Assembly (NCBI RefSeq): GCF_018130765.1
Contig: NZ_JAFCJZ010000004.1
Coordinates: 124,001-188,000, forward strand
Direction: 5' to 3'
DNA length: 64,000 nt
Source of the DNA: Bradyrhizobium iriomotense
GTDB taxonomy: Bacteria > Pseudomonadota > Alphaproteobacteria > Rhizobiales > Xanthobacteraceae
The translations under genes were made by a program, and so were the position numbers. Below, in pieces: positions 1 to 7,995 of the stretch. The notes beneath the pieces are model-generated. The model searched no databases. It was given only the letters and a program-made list of their open reading frames with translations, and was not told the origin of the DNA. How positions within the stretch are numbered: the stretch's first letter is position 1; the number at the start of each line of letters is the position of its first letter.

Positions 1-2
1 CA

Positions 3-374
3 ATCAATTTCGCACGCGTCGGCGCGCAGAAATTGTGGGCGGGCACCGTCAGCATCAAGCCCGACGCGAAGACCGGCGCGCATCACCATGGTCATCTCGA
101 GAGCGTCATCTACGTGGTGAAGGGCAAGGCGCGGATGCGCTGGGGCGAGAGCCTGCAGTTCACCGCCGAGGCCGGCCCCGGCGATTTCATTTTCGTTCCG
201 CCCTACGTGCCGCACCAGGAGATCAACGCCAGCCCGGACGAGGTGCTGGAATGCGTGCTGGTGCGCAGCGACGGCGAGGCGGTTGCGATCAATCTCGACA
301 TCGAGCCGGTCGAGAAGCCCGAGACCGTGCTGTGGATCGACCCCGTGCACCGGGACCCGAACGAGAAGAAGTAA
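3..374 (+). CDS. Cupin-domain protein, 5' end cut by window edge
   Basis: This is the C-terminal part of a single-domain cupin. The frame is open from base 3 and the true start lies outside the window, although a TTG at 33 could be misread as a start. Both cupin motifs are visible: a His-His-x-His cluster followed by Glu and Gly near residues 27-42 of the visible part, and the second motif ending PPYVPHQEIN near residues 64-75. Cupins of this size usually bind one metal ion through three His and one Glu, and act as small oxidoreductases, isomerases or sugar/effector binders; the substrate cannot be read here. The stop lies 131 bases before the next gene. I see no promoter or terminator worth calling in that gap. 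Confidence 0.8.
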   Translation: MNFARVGAQKLWAGTVSIKPDAKTGAHHHGHLESVIYVVKGKARMRWGESLQFTAEAGPGDFIFVPPYVPHQEINASPDEVLECVLVRSDGEAVAINLDIEPVEKPETVLWIDPVHRDPNEKK

Positions 375-505
375 GGCCTGGCCGAAAGCCTGCAGCCCCT
401 GTGCGACAGAACCACGCGGGCGGAGCCTGAAAAAATATCCGGAAGCGATGTCGGGCGGCCGTCTGGCCGTCCGTCCTCGGGCAGAACCCGCCCAAGGAGC
501 TTCCG

Positions 506-934
506 ATGCCCAAGATGATTTTCGTCAATTTGCCGGTGACCGACCTCAAGCGCGCGACCGCTTTCTATGAGGCGGTCGGCGCGGTCAGGAACCCGCAATT
601 TTCCGACGACACGGCGTCCTGCATGGTCTTCTCCGAGACCATTTTCGCCATGCTCCTGACCCACGACAAGTTCCGCCAGTTCACGCCGAAGCCGATCTCG
701 GATGCCAGGAGCTCGAACCAGGTGCTGTTCTGCCTCTCCGCGGACAGCCGCAACGAGGTCGACGAGATCGTTGATAAGGCGGAGGCGGCGGGCGGGGTGG
801 CCGATCCCGGCCCCAAGGACGAATACAGCTTCATGTACGGCCGCAGCTTCGAGGATCCGGACGGCCATATGTGGGGCGTGAACTGGATGGACCTCGCAGC
901 CTTCGCCGCGCAGTCCGACATGGCGGACGCCTGA
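506..934 (+). CDS. VOC-fold (glyoxalase/bleomycin-resistance-like) protein
   Basis: 142 residues, a full-length single vicinal-oxygen-chelate domain. The N-terminal strand MPKMIFVNLPVTDLKRATAFYEAVG and the C-terminal EDPDGHMWGVNWMD, which carries a typical metal-ligand region, mark the family. Members range from glyoxalase I and ring-cleavage dioxygenases to antibiotic-binding proteins, so the reaction is open. The start is the ATG at 506, preceded by AAGGAGCTTCCG, a good ribosome-binding site. The gene is followed after 36 bases by a second VOC protein on the same strand, so the two are probably co-transcribed. They are only distantly alike, so this is not a recent duplication. Confidence 0.85.
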   Translation: MPKMIFVNLPVTDLKRATAFYEAVGAVRNPQFSDDTASCMVFSETIFAMLLTHDKFRQFTPKPISDARSSNQVLFCLSADSRNEVDEIVDKAEAAGGVADPGPKDEYSFMYGRSFEDPDGHMWGVNWMDLAAFAAQSDMADA

Positions 935-970
935 TCGAAACCCAAGCCAGCTGAAGAAGGAGCATTCACG

Positions 971-1459
971 ATGTCGAAGCTCGTGCCCTGCATGTGGTTC
1001 AACGGCGATGCCGAGGAAGCTGCGAAATTCTACACCTCGCTGGTGCCGAATTCCGAGATCTCGCACGTTCAGCGCAATGTTTCGGACGGCCCGTCCGGCA
1101 AGACGGGCTCCGTGCTCGTCGTCGAGTTCACGGTGGCCGGGCAGCCCCTTGTCGCGCTCAACGGTGGCATGAAGATGGAGTACACCCACGCGATCTCGTT
1201 GATGATCCATTGCGACGACCAGGCCCAGGTCGACAGCGTCTGGAACGCTTTCCTGGCCCATGGCGGCAAGGAGGAGCAGTGCGGCTGGCTCAGAGATCGC
1301 TGGGGCGTGGCGTGGCAGGTAGTGCCGAAGGTCATGTTCGAGTTTCTCACCAGTCCCGACAAGGCCGCGGCCGCGCGTGCGATGCAGGCCATGATGAAGA
1401 TGGTGAAGCTGGATGTGGAGGTGTTGCGACGCGCGTTCGAGGGCAAGTCGGCGGCGTGA
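971..1459 (+). CDS. PhnB-type VOC protein (3-demethylubiquinone methyltransferase-like fold)
   Basis: 162 residues. The opening SKLVPCMWFNGDAEEAAKFYTSL and the segment CGWLRDRWGVAWQVVPK are characteristic of the PhnB / '3-dmu-9_3-mt' branch of the VOC superfamily. Despite that Pfam name, members are not methyltransferases; their biochemical role is mostly unknown. The start ATG at 971 has GAAGAAGGAGCA upstream, a strong ribosome-binding site. It sits 36 bases after the first VOC gene and is probably in the same transcript. Transcription likely ends in the palindromic element at 1476-1568. Confidence 0.85.
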   Translation: MSKLVPCMWFNGDAEEAAKFYTSLVPNSEISHVQRNVSDGPSGKTGSVLVVEFTVAGQPLVALNGGMKMEYTHAISLMIHCDDQAQVDSVWNAFLAHGGKEEQCGWLRDRWGVAWQVVPKVMFEFLTSPDKAAAARAMQAMMKMVKLDVEVLRRAFEGKSAA

Positions 1460-1475
1460 TGTCGGCACAGGTGCC

Positions 1476-1568
1476 GCAGGGTGGGCAAAGGCGCAAAGCG
1501 CCGTGCCCACCATCTTGCCTCAACCGAGAGAGTTGGTGGGCACGCTGTCGCTTTGCCCACCCTACGAG
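1476..1568. repeat. Intergenic palindrome, family A copy 1
   Basis: A roughly 93-base imperfect inverted repeat. The left arm contains GGGTGGGCAAAG and GCGCCGTGCCCACC, and the right arm GGTGGGCACGC and CTTTGCCCACCCTAC. The same arms recur at 10166-10254 and 12102-12200, with different centres. It lies between converging genes, so its folded RNA could end transcription from both sides. Confidence 0.85.
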
Positions 1569-1582
1569 ACCATGCCCGCCGG

Positions 1583-2695
1583 CTAATAATTGATCCTCAA
1601 CCCCACGCCGCCGTGGATGGTGTTGCCGACCGGCTGCGGGCCCAGCGTGCCGTTGGCGAACAGGTCCACGATCCAGCCCTTTTGCACGCGGAAGCCGAGG
1701 CGGCCGCCATATTCGAACCAGCCCTGGTTGCCTATGGTCGGGACCACCGTGCCGTTGCCGGTGACCGTGGCGACGATGCCGCTATGGCCGGCGAAGGACT
1801 GCACCCAGCCGCCGTTGACGTTGGCCTCGATGTTGCTGCCGTAGAGATGCGTCCACTGGCCGCCGATCTTGACGAGGCTGGTGCGGTCGGTGCCGGTCGC
1901 GATGCTAGCGTCGAACGGATTGAACGCCACCGCACTGTCGCTATAGCCGGAGACGCGTTGCCAGAGCTGCCAGATTTCGATCGAGGCTGCGACCTCGTCG
2001 CGCGGTGACACCCGGCTCATCCAGCCGGCACGGCCATAGACCGCGTAGTTCGATGCATTGGTCGAGCTCGTGACGCTCACCGGGCCGAGGCTGGTGTTGT
2101 AGCTGCGGGTATAGCGCGCCTTCTCCCACGGCGTCAGGATGGTGCCGACGTCGAAGAACGGGCGCGAGGAGCCCCAATCGGTGAAGTCATAGCGCAGCGC
2201 GAAAGCGCCGATCGGCGCGCTGGTGATCTTGTAGCCGCCCTCGTTGTACTGGGTGTAGGCGATGCCGGCGAGCAGCGACAAATTGTTGGTCAGCTCCTTG
2301 CGGCCGTGGATGCCTGCCGAGAACGAGCCGGCCGAGCCGAACGCGCTGATGCAGTCGCTGCAATTGACCTGCTCGTTGACGCCGAGCAGCACTGTGCCGA
2401 GCACCCGGTTGGTGATCATCTGGTTGAAGCGTTGATTGGCGAGACCGCCGATCGAATTGCCGCTGGAATCCGCGCCGGTTGGTGTCGGGCTCGGCGATGG
2501 AGACGGGATCGGCGAGGGTGACGGGGACGGCGACGGGCTGGAGGCCGGTGTGGGCGTCGGCGAGCAATTTGTCTCGCAATTGGTCAGGGTTATGATTGCG
2601 GCCGAGGCCGGCTGCACACCCCATGTCAGCGTCGCGGTGGCCATGGCCATCAGCGCGGCGGCAAGAAGCAGGTCGCGGATGCGGAACGTTGCCAT
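1583..2695 (-). CDS. Outer-membrane beta-barrel (autotransporter-like) protein with Ser/Thr-Pro linker
   Basis: About 370 residues. An N-terminal signal sequence with a long hydrophobic stretch ends around ...QPASA. A short Cys pair (CETNC) follows, then a roughly 29-residue linker of alternating Ser/Thr and Pro (residues 45-73 from this start), a second Cys pair (CSDC), and a C-terminal barrel of about 250 residues with alternating aromatic strands, ending in the Tyr-terminated strand (GGVGLRINY) expected of BamA substrates. There is no passenger of normal size, so it is either a small barrel with a surface linker or a reduced autotransporter. The ATG at 2695 starts 2 bases after the FecR gene stop. 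A GTG at 2710 overlapping that stop is the alternative. It is probably co-transcribed with the FecR gene. The linker resembles known O-mannosylation targets; see findings. Confidence 0.75.
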   Translation of the reverse strand: MATFRIRDLLLAAALMAMATATLTWGVQPASAAIITLTNCETNCSPTPTPASSPSPSPSPSPIPSPSPSPTPTGADSSGNSIGGLANQRFNQMITNRVLGTVLLGVNEQVNCSDCISAFGSAGSFSAGIHGRKELTNNLSLLAGIAYTQYNEGGYKITSAPIGAFALRYDFTDWGSSRPFFDVGTILTPWEKARYTRSYNTSLGPVSVTSSTNASNYAVYGRAGWMSRVSPRDEVAASIEIWQLWQRVSGYSDSAVAFNPFDASIATGTDRTSLVKIGGQWTHLYGSNIEANVNGGWVQSFAGHSGIVATVTGNGTVVPTIGNQGWFEYGGRLGFRVQKGWIVDLFANGTLGPQPVGNTIHGGVGLRINY

Positions 2696-2697
2696 CG

Positions 2698-3399
2698 TCA
2701 CCGCCCGCACAGCATGCCATCGTCATGGACGGCGGGCGTGATGGTCGGCGAAGCGTCGGCATATTGGTTGACCGCGCACAGCCCCGCGCTCGCCGCGCAG
2801 TTGGCGGCGAAGGTCCAGGGCGGCGTGTTGGTCTTGGTGATGGAGACCTTGCCGCCGGTCGAGGTGATGATTGCGGTGTCGCCGGGCTGGGTGAGCTGCA
2901 CGCATTGGAAGCTCAGCGTGCAGACGCTCGCGGCGCCGTCCTGAAGCACGACCACGGAGCGGCCGCGCTGGGAGAGGATGTCGAGCGTGGTGCCGCGCAC
3001 GCCGATGGTCGCGAGGGGCGTCGTGATCTTGTAGGCGGTCTTCTCGGAATGTCCAGTGACGAAGCGGAAGGCGCCCGTCGTCATGCGGATCGCGACGTCG
3101 CGATAGCTGTGCTCGTCGTTGAAGACGGTGCGGTCGAGCTTCAGCGTGGCGCTGGGACCGAGCGACAGATTGGTGCTGTCGGCCATCACGAAGCGTGCGG
3201 CGCTGTCGGCGCCGGTGCGCACGGTCTCGTCGCGCAGCATGCTGTCGCCGACGCTGATCGGCGTCGTGGTCGCGGCCACCCGCACCACCTCGTTCTGGAT
3301 CACGACGGCTTCACCGACGCGCGTCTGCGCCTGCGCGCAAGGCGCCGCGCACAGAGCGGCCGATAGCAGCGTGAGGAAAGGCCAAAAACGCAAATTCAT
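2698..3399 (-). CDS. FecR-domain periplasmic protein
   Basis: 233 residues from the ATG at 3399. A Sec signal peptide (MNLRFWPFLTLLSAALCAAPCAQA) is followed by a FecR domain: VGDSMLRDETVRTG, ATLKLDRTVF, and the hallmark TPLATIGVRGTTLDIL. This FecR branch without an anti-sigma region is commonly encoded next to beta-barrel or autotransporter proteins, and no sigma-factor gene is near. The C-terminal quarter has four Cys residues, which suggests disulfides in the periplasm. An earlier in-frame start at 3468 would put 23 poor-looking residues before the signal peptide, so it is rejected. The gene is upstream of, and coupled to, the barrel gene, and divergent from the PMT-like gene at 3504. Confidence 0.8.
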   Translation of the reverse strand: MNLRFWPFLTLLSAALCAAPCAQAQTRVGEAVVIQNEVVRVAATTTPISVGDSMLRDETVRTGADSAARFVMADSTNLSLGPSATLKLDRTVFNDEHSYRDVAIRMTTGAFRFVTGHSEKTAYKITTPLATIGVRGTTLDILSQRGRSVVVLQDGAASVCTLSFQCVQLTQPGDTAIITSTGGKVSITKTNTPPWTFAANCAASAGLCAVNQYADASPTITPAVHDDGMLCGR

Positions 3400-3503
3400 T
3401 TCGCAACCGATCGATGTGTCCCTGATCGTACCGGATCGCGCGCGCTTCTGATGTGGCGAAATTATCACAAGCGGCGCGGGACGTGCGTCATGCTTAGTGA
3501 CAG

Positions 3504-4880
3504 TTGCGGCGGAATGCGTTCAATGGCGAGAACCAAACTATTTTTCTCCGCGGTGAAGCCAATTTGCCACGCAAAACAGCCCCACAAGAGACGCTCGAAT
3601 TGCCCGTGGTTCCGAAGGTGTCGCGGAGCGCAGTGATTGCTGTCGCGATTTTCCTGATTGCGCATCTGGCCCTGCTGATCGGACTCACCACGCCGGAAAA
3701 GTTCGTCTTCGACGAGGTGCATTACGTGCCGGCGGCGCGTCAGATGCTGGCGCCTGCGATATCACAGCCGATGCTCAATCCGATGCACCCACCGCTGGCC
3801 AAGGAGCTGATCGCGACATCGGTAGCGACCTTCGGCGACAACGCGCTGGGCTGGCGCTATCCCGGGACGTTGTTCGGCGCGCTCGCCGTCGTCGCGATCT
3901 ATCTGTGCGGCCTCGCGCTGTTCGCCGCGCAGGGGCCGGCGATCGCCGCCGCGCTGATCGCGGCCTTCAACCAGATGCTCTACGTGCAGGCGCGCATCGC
4001 GATGCTCGACATCTTTGCGCTCGGCTTCGGTCTGCTCGCGACCGCCGCCTTCATGCATGGCTTTCGCAAAGAGCGGCCGCATGCGCTGTTCGCATTCGCG
4101 GGCGGCCTGTTCGGCCTTGCCGCAGCCTGCAAATGGAGCGGCCTGTTTCCACTCGGCGTCTGCATCGCCATCGTCGCGGTGATCCGCCTGATGCAGAGCT
4201 GGCGCACGCTGTTCGCCGATGCGAAGCCGGACGATTGGTATCGGCCCGACCTCTGGCCGGACTTCAGCGCGCTCCATGTCGCGCTTTGCTTCGCCGTGCT
4301 TCCGGCGATGACCTATCTCGCCACGTTCGTCCCGCTCTATGGATTGTCGCTGCCCGATCTGGTCGAGGCGCAACGCCGGATCTTTGCCGACAACACCACG
4401 ACAGCGATCGCCGGGCACACCTATATGAGCTCCTGGCCGTCCTGGCCGTTGCTCGCGCGTCCGGTGTGGTTCCTGTTCGACAAGACGGCGGAGAACAACA
4501 TCTCCGCGATCGTCTTCCTCGGCAATCCGCTGGTGGCGTGGCCGGCGCTGGCCGCGCTCGCCGTCGTGCTGCGCGATTTCATCGTCATGCGCCGGTGGGA
4601 TGCGTTCCTGATCGCGGCGTTCTACTTCGGGCCCTGGCTTGCCTGGGCGTTGCTGCCGCGCACGCTGGGGTTCATCTACTACTACCTGCCGGCCGCGACC
4701 GCGGCTTCCCTTGCACTGGTCTACGTCTTGCGTCGGGACGGTATGCCGCGCTGGCTGCTATGGGCCTATGTCGGCGTTGCCGCGATCGGCTTTGCGGTCA
4801 TGCTGCCGGTCTCGGCGGCCTTCATTGGCACGTCGATGCAGACTTTCAATCGGCTGATGCTGTTCCAGAGCTGGATCTAG
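3504..4880 (+). CDS. PMT-family (GT39-like) membrane glycosyltransferase, probable protein O-mannosyltransferase
   Basis: 458 residues, about 10-12 membrane segments. The first periplasmic loop carries the family's catalytic pattern: Phe-Asp-Glu-Val-His-Tyr (Asp70-Glu71 from this start), then HPPLAKELI (95-103) and GDNALGWRYPGTLFG (111-125). These match the dolichyl-phosphate-mannose protein mannosyltransferase (PMT) family, which moves a sugar from a polyprenyl-phosphate donor to Ser/Thr on exported proteins. An ArnT-like lipid glycosyltransferase is the main alternative, but the HPPLAK and GWR motifs favour PMT. No ATG precedes the membrane core. A TTG at 3504 gives the longest product, and a TTG near 3561 or a GTG near 3606 is possible. 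It is divergent from the FecR and barrel pair across about 100 bases. Confidence 0.75.
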   Translation: MRRNAFNGENQTIFLRGEANLPRKTAPQETLELPVVPKVSRSAVIAVAIFLIAHLALLIGLTTPEKFVFDEVHYVPAARQMLAPAISQPMLNPMHPPLAKELIATSVATFGDNALGWRYPGTLFGALAVVAIYLCGLALFAAQGPAIAAALIAAFNQMLYVQARIAMLDIFALGFGLLATAAFMHGFRKERPHALFAFAGGLFGLAAACKWSGLFPLGVCIAIVAVIRLMQSWRTLFADAKPDDWYRPDLWPDFSALHVALCFAVLPAMTYLATFVPLYGLSLPDLVEAQRRIFADNTTTAIAGHTYMSSWPSWPLLARPVWFLFDKTAENNISAIVFLGNPLVAWPALAALAVVLRDFIVMRRWDAFLIAAFYFGPWLAWALLPRTLGFIYYYLPAATAASLALVYVLRRDGMPRWLLWAYVGVAAIGFAVMLPVSAAFIGTSMQTFNRLMLFQSWI

Positions 4881-5032
4881 AGCGTTCGCAGGCAAAACTG
4901 AAGCCCCGTTCCGATCGTTGGAGAGGACCTCTCAGCGTCGCGGGGACTCCAGTGCCCGCTTGCGTGCATAGGATCGGTAGAATTGTCTTGCCTGAATCAA
5001 TCATCGCGTGTGGACTGGCTGTGAGGCAGAAC

Positions 5033-6982
5033 GTGGGCACGGAGGATCGCATCTCCCGACTGGACCATTCCAACGCCGACTGGCTGCGGGCCGTCGTCGA
5101 CACCGCGGTCGACGGCGTGATCCTGATCGACGCCCAGGGCGGCATCCTGATGTTCAACCCGGCCTGCGAGAAGCTGTTCGGCTATTCCGCCAGCGAGGTC
5201 GTCGGACAGAACGTCAAGACCCTGATGCCGAAATCCTACCGCGAAGCCCATGACGGTTATCTCCAGAACTACCACATCAGCGGCGATCGCAAGATCATCG
5301 GGATCGGCCGCGAGGTGGTGGGCCAGCGCAAGGATGGTTCGACCTTCCTGATGCATCTGTCGGTCGGCGAGAGCAAGCAGGTCGCGGGGGACTCGATCTT
5401 CGTCGGTATCGTCCACGATCTCACCGAGCGCGAGCGGGTCGAACGCGAGCTGCGCGAGAGCGCGGCGCGGTTGCGCGCGGTCGTCGACACCGCCGTCGAT
5501 GGCGTGATCCTGATCGATTCCGACGGCATGATTCTGAAGTTCAATCCGGCCTGCGAGCGACTGTTCAAGTACGAGGCCGACGAGGTGCTCGGACGGAATG
5601 TCCGGATGCTGATGCCGGAGCCGTACCGGTCCGGGCACGACGGCTACATCCGCAATTTCATCACCACCGGCGACAAGAAGATCATCGGCATCGGTCGTGA
5701 GGTGCTGGGCCAGCGCAAGGACGGAACGACCTTCCCGATGGATCTTTCGGTCGGCGAGGCCAAGCAGGACGGCTCGTCCATCTTCGTCGGCATGATCCAC
5801 GATCTGTCCGACCGCAAGCGCACCGAGGCCCAGCTGATCCAGGCGCAGAAGATGGAAGCGGTCGGCCAGCTCTCCGGCGGCATTGCCCACGATTTCAACA
5901 ACCTCCTCACGGTGATCGTCGGCAACGCGGAGCACCTGGCCGAGCAGCTGGTGTCGCGCGGGGACTTGAAGCGGCTCGCCGACGACATCTGCAGCGCCGG
6001 CGAGCGCGGTGCGGAGCTGACGCAGCGCCTGCTCGCCTTCAGCCGCAAGCAGCTGTTGCGGCCGGTGGAGACCGAGTGCGATAAGCTCGTCGGCACCATG
6101 CAAAAGCTGCTGCGGCGGACGCTGCGGGAGGACATCGAGATCTCCACGCATTGCGATCCCGCGCTCCGGCACGCTTTCGCAGACCCCGCGCAGCTCGAAT
6201 CGGCGATCCTCAACCTCGCGCTCAATGCCCAGGACGCGATGGCGTCAGGCGGACGCCTGACCATTTCGGCGGCGAACGCCTCGCTCGATGCAGGCGATCA
6301 CAACGTCCATCCCGACGTCGGGCCGGGCGAGTATGTCGTGATCGCGGTGACCGACACCGGCTCCGGCATGCCGAAGCGGGTGCTGGAGCGCGCGTTCGAG
6401 CCCTTCTTCACCACCAAGGAGGTCGGCAAGGGCAGTGGGCTCGGGCTCAGCATGGTCTACGGCTTTGCCAAGCAATCCAACGGCCATGTCACGATCTACA
6501 GCGAGCCGGGCCTCGGCACGACCGTGCGGATCTATCTCCCGGCCGTGCTGGCGAAGACGCAAGACGTGCCGCTGGCGGTCGAGAAAGAGGTGGCGCAGAG
6601 CGGCTCCGAGATCGTGCTGGTCGTCGAGGACGACCCGTTCGTCCGGTCCTACGCGGTCATGAGCCTGGAAAGCCTGGGCTACAAGGTGATCTCCGCCGTC
6701 GACGGCAAGCAGGCCTTGCAGACGCTTGCAGCCGCGCCGCATATCGACCTGCTGTTCACCGACGTCGTGATGCCCGGCGGCGTGAATGGCTGGGAGCTCG
6801 CGGGTCTCGCGCGCAAGGAGTGGCCCGAGCTGCGCGTGCTGTTGACGTCGGGTTATGCGCTGGAAACGCTGGCGGCGAACGGCCACGTCCGGCAGGGCGC
6901 GCTGATCCTGGAAAAGCCTTACCGCAAGGCGGAGCTGGCGCGGCTGGTGCGGGAGGCCCTCACCGCAGCCGTGCCGGTCTGA
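5033..6982 (+). CDS. Soluble hybrid histidine kinase, PAS-PAS-HisKA-HATPase-REC, FixL-like PAS domains
   Basis: About 649 residues from the GTG at 5033. GTG 5021 or TTG 4988 are alternatives; no ATG is available and the PAS core begins at once. Order: PAS1 (about 15-130), PAS2 (145-260), HisKA with the phospho-accepting His286 in GGIAHDFNN, HATPase_c (N box LNLALNAQDA near 393-402, G boxes DTGSGMP and GKGSGLGLSM), and a receiver with phospho-accepting Asp577 (FTDVVMPGG) and Lys628. No membrane segment is present, so it senses something in the cytosol. PAS1 and PAS2 are close copies and both keep the FixL pattern: HDGY (His73, His202) and IIGIGRE (Arg93, Arg222). No cognate response regulator is adjacent. 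The coding strand also reads open upstream through the PMT gene, which is only an overlap of frames. Confidence 0.88.
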   Translation: MGTEDRISRLDHSNADWLRAVVDTAVDGVILIDAQGGILMFNPACEKLFGYSASEVVGQNVKTLMPKSYREAHDGYLQNYHISGDRKIIGIGREVVGQRKDGSTFLMHLSVGESKQVAGDSIFVGIVHDLTERERVERELRESAARLRAVVDTAVDGVILIDSDGMILKFNPACERLFKYEADEVLGRNVRMLMPEPYRSGHDGYIRNFITTGDKKIIGIGREVLGQRKDGTTFPMDLSVGEAKQDGSSIFVGMIHDLSDRKRTEAQLIQAQKMEAVGQLSGGIAHDFNNLLTVIVGNAEHLAEQLVSRGDLKRLADDICSAGERGAELTQRLLAFSRKQLLRPVETECDKLVGTMQKLLRRTLREDIEISTHCDPALRHAFADPAQLESAILNLALNAQDAMASGGRLTISAANASLDAGDHNVHPDVGPGEYVVIAVTDTGSGMPKRVLERAFEPFFTTKEVGKGSGLGLSMVYGFAKQSNGHVTIYSEPGLGTTVRIYLPAVLAKTQDVPLAVEKEVAQSGSEIVLVVEDDPFVRSYAVMSLESLGYKVISAVDGKQALQTLAAAPHIDLLFTDVVMPGGVNGWELAGLARKEWPELRVLLTSGYALETLAANGHVRQGALILEKPYRKAELARLVREALTAAVPV

Positions 6983-7024
6983 GCTTTGATCCGCCTGCCG
7001 CACCGGCGGCAGGCGGTGTGTCTA

Positions 7025-7109
7025 GATCATTGTTGGAGCATGATCCTTTCGGAAAACCGCTGCGCACTTTGCGCTAACGCGGCCCTCCGGGTCCTGATCA
7101 TGCTCTGGA
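7025..7109. repeat. Palindromic repeat of the GCATGATC...GATCATGC type, copy 1
   Basis: The sequence AGCATGATCCTTTCGGAAAACCG near 7037 and the inverse TGATCATGCTCT near 7096 bracket a centre with GCGCACTTTGCGCTAACGC. A shorter, cleaner copy lies at 40579-40627. The element separates the converging kinase and OmpA genes and may act as a two-way terminator. Confidence 0.75.
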
Positions 7110-7751
7110 TCATTTCGACGCGGTCTTGGTGTCCATGTTCACGACCTGGACGCGGCGGTTGATCGGGTCGGCGCCGTTGGCGGTATCCTTCAGCTTGGTC
7201 TTGCCGTAGCCGACGGTGACGAGATCGGTGCCGTTGAGGCCGTAGTTCTGCACCAGATACTTCTTGATGGTGTCGGCGCGCCGCTCGGAGAGGCCCTGGT
7301 TGTACTCTTCGCCGCCGATCGCATCGGTGTGGCCGGCGACCACGAAGGTCGAGCCCTTCAGCGCCGGGTCGGACAGCGCCTTGCCGAGCGCCTGCACCGA
7401 CGGCACCGAGGTCTTGGCGATGTCGGCCGAGTTGTAGTCGAACTGGATCTCCAGATCGATCTTCGGCTTGGTCGCAGCCAACTCGGCGATCTGCTCGCGC
7501 TCGCCGGTCGAGAGCGACCGGGTCGAGCGGTTGCGCACCGTGTTCAGGAACGTCGCTTCCTTGGCTTGCGCGGTCGGATCGGCCTGCGGTCCGACGGACA
7601 GGCCGCGGGTCACCGGCTTCGGCTTCAGCGCGTCCACGATCTGGCTGGCGGAGAAATTGTTGTCGCCGGCCAGCGCAAAGCTCGCCGTCATCGACAGCGC
7701 TGCGGTAAGAGTGATCGCCTTCAGTCCAAAAAACCTATCAAAACGGGTCAT
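7110..7751 (-). CDS. OmpA-family peptidoglycan-associated outer-membrane protein
   Basis: 213 residues. The signal peptide ends around ASFALA. After a linker of about 65 residues comes an OmpA C-terminal domain: LEIQFDYNSADI, VVAGHTDAIGGEEYNQGLSERRADTIKKYLV, and PINRRVQVVN. The Asp and Arg residues that bind diaminopimelate of peptidoglycan are present (HTDA and NRRVQ). There is no N-terminal barrel, so it is a periplasmic or lipoprotein-like anchor protein rather than a porin; there is no lipobox Cys. The start at 7751 has CGAGGAATACGACA just upstream, a good ribosome-binding site. The long upstream region holds two CRP-like sites. Confidence 0.88.
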   Translation of the reverse strand: MTRFDRFFGLKAITLTAALSMTASFALAGDNNFSASQIVDALKPKPVTRGLSVGPQADPTAQAKEATFLNTVRNRSTRSLSTGEREQIAELAATKPKIDLEIQFDYNSADIAKTSVPSVQALGKALSDPALKGSTFVVAGHTDAIGGEEYNQGLSERRADTIKKYLVQNYGLNGTDLVTVGYGKTKLKDTANGADPINRRVQVVNMDTKTASK

Positions 7752-7823
7752 TGTCGTATTCCTCGCTGTAACGCCTGATGGCGATTGGATGCTGCGAGCA
7801 TAGGGGAGGTTCAAAAGCCCAAG

Positions 7824-7839
7824 TGTGATCCTGGTCACG
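7824..7839. promoter_or_regulatory. CRP-like palindrome 1
   Basis: TGTGA-TCCTGG-TCACG matches the CRP/FNR-superfamily pattern TGTGA-N6-TCACA at 9 of 10 arm positions. It is centred about 80 bases upstream of the OmpA start codon, a common activator or repressor distance. The assignment rests on the motif only. Confidence 0.45.
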
Positions 7840-7995
7840 GTAGAAATGTGGGCTTCCGAGGGCCTCCTGGCGCAATTTGCGAGTTTCTGCCGCATGTCGG
7901 CCCAGCGGTGCGGTCCGAGCCGGGGACGGGCGCGAGCGGGGGAAGAGGAGTGGTCGCATATTTCCCGGCGCGGGTTCGAGCTGCGGTTGTCCTGG

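Noticed and set aside
3905..5032. Upstream extension of the hybrid kinase frame through the PMT gene
   Set aside because: The translation is Arg/Ala-rich without domains and lies over a clear membrane enzyme in another frame.
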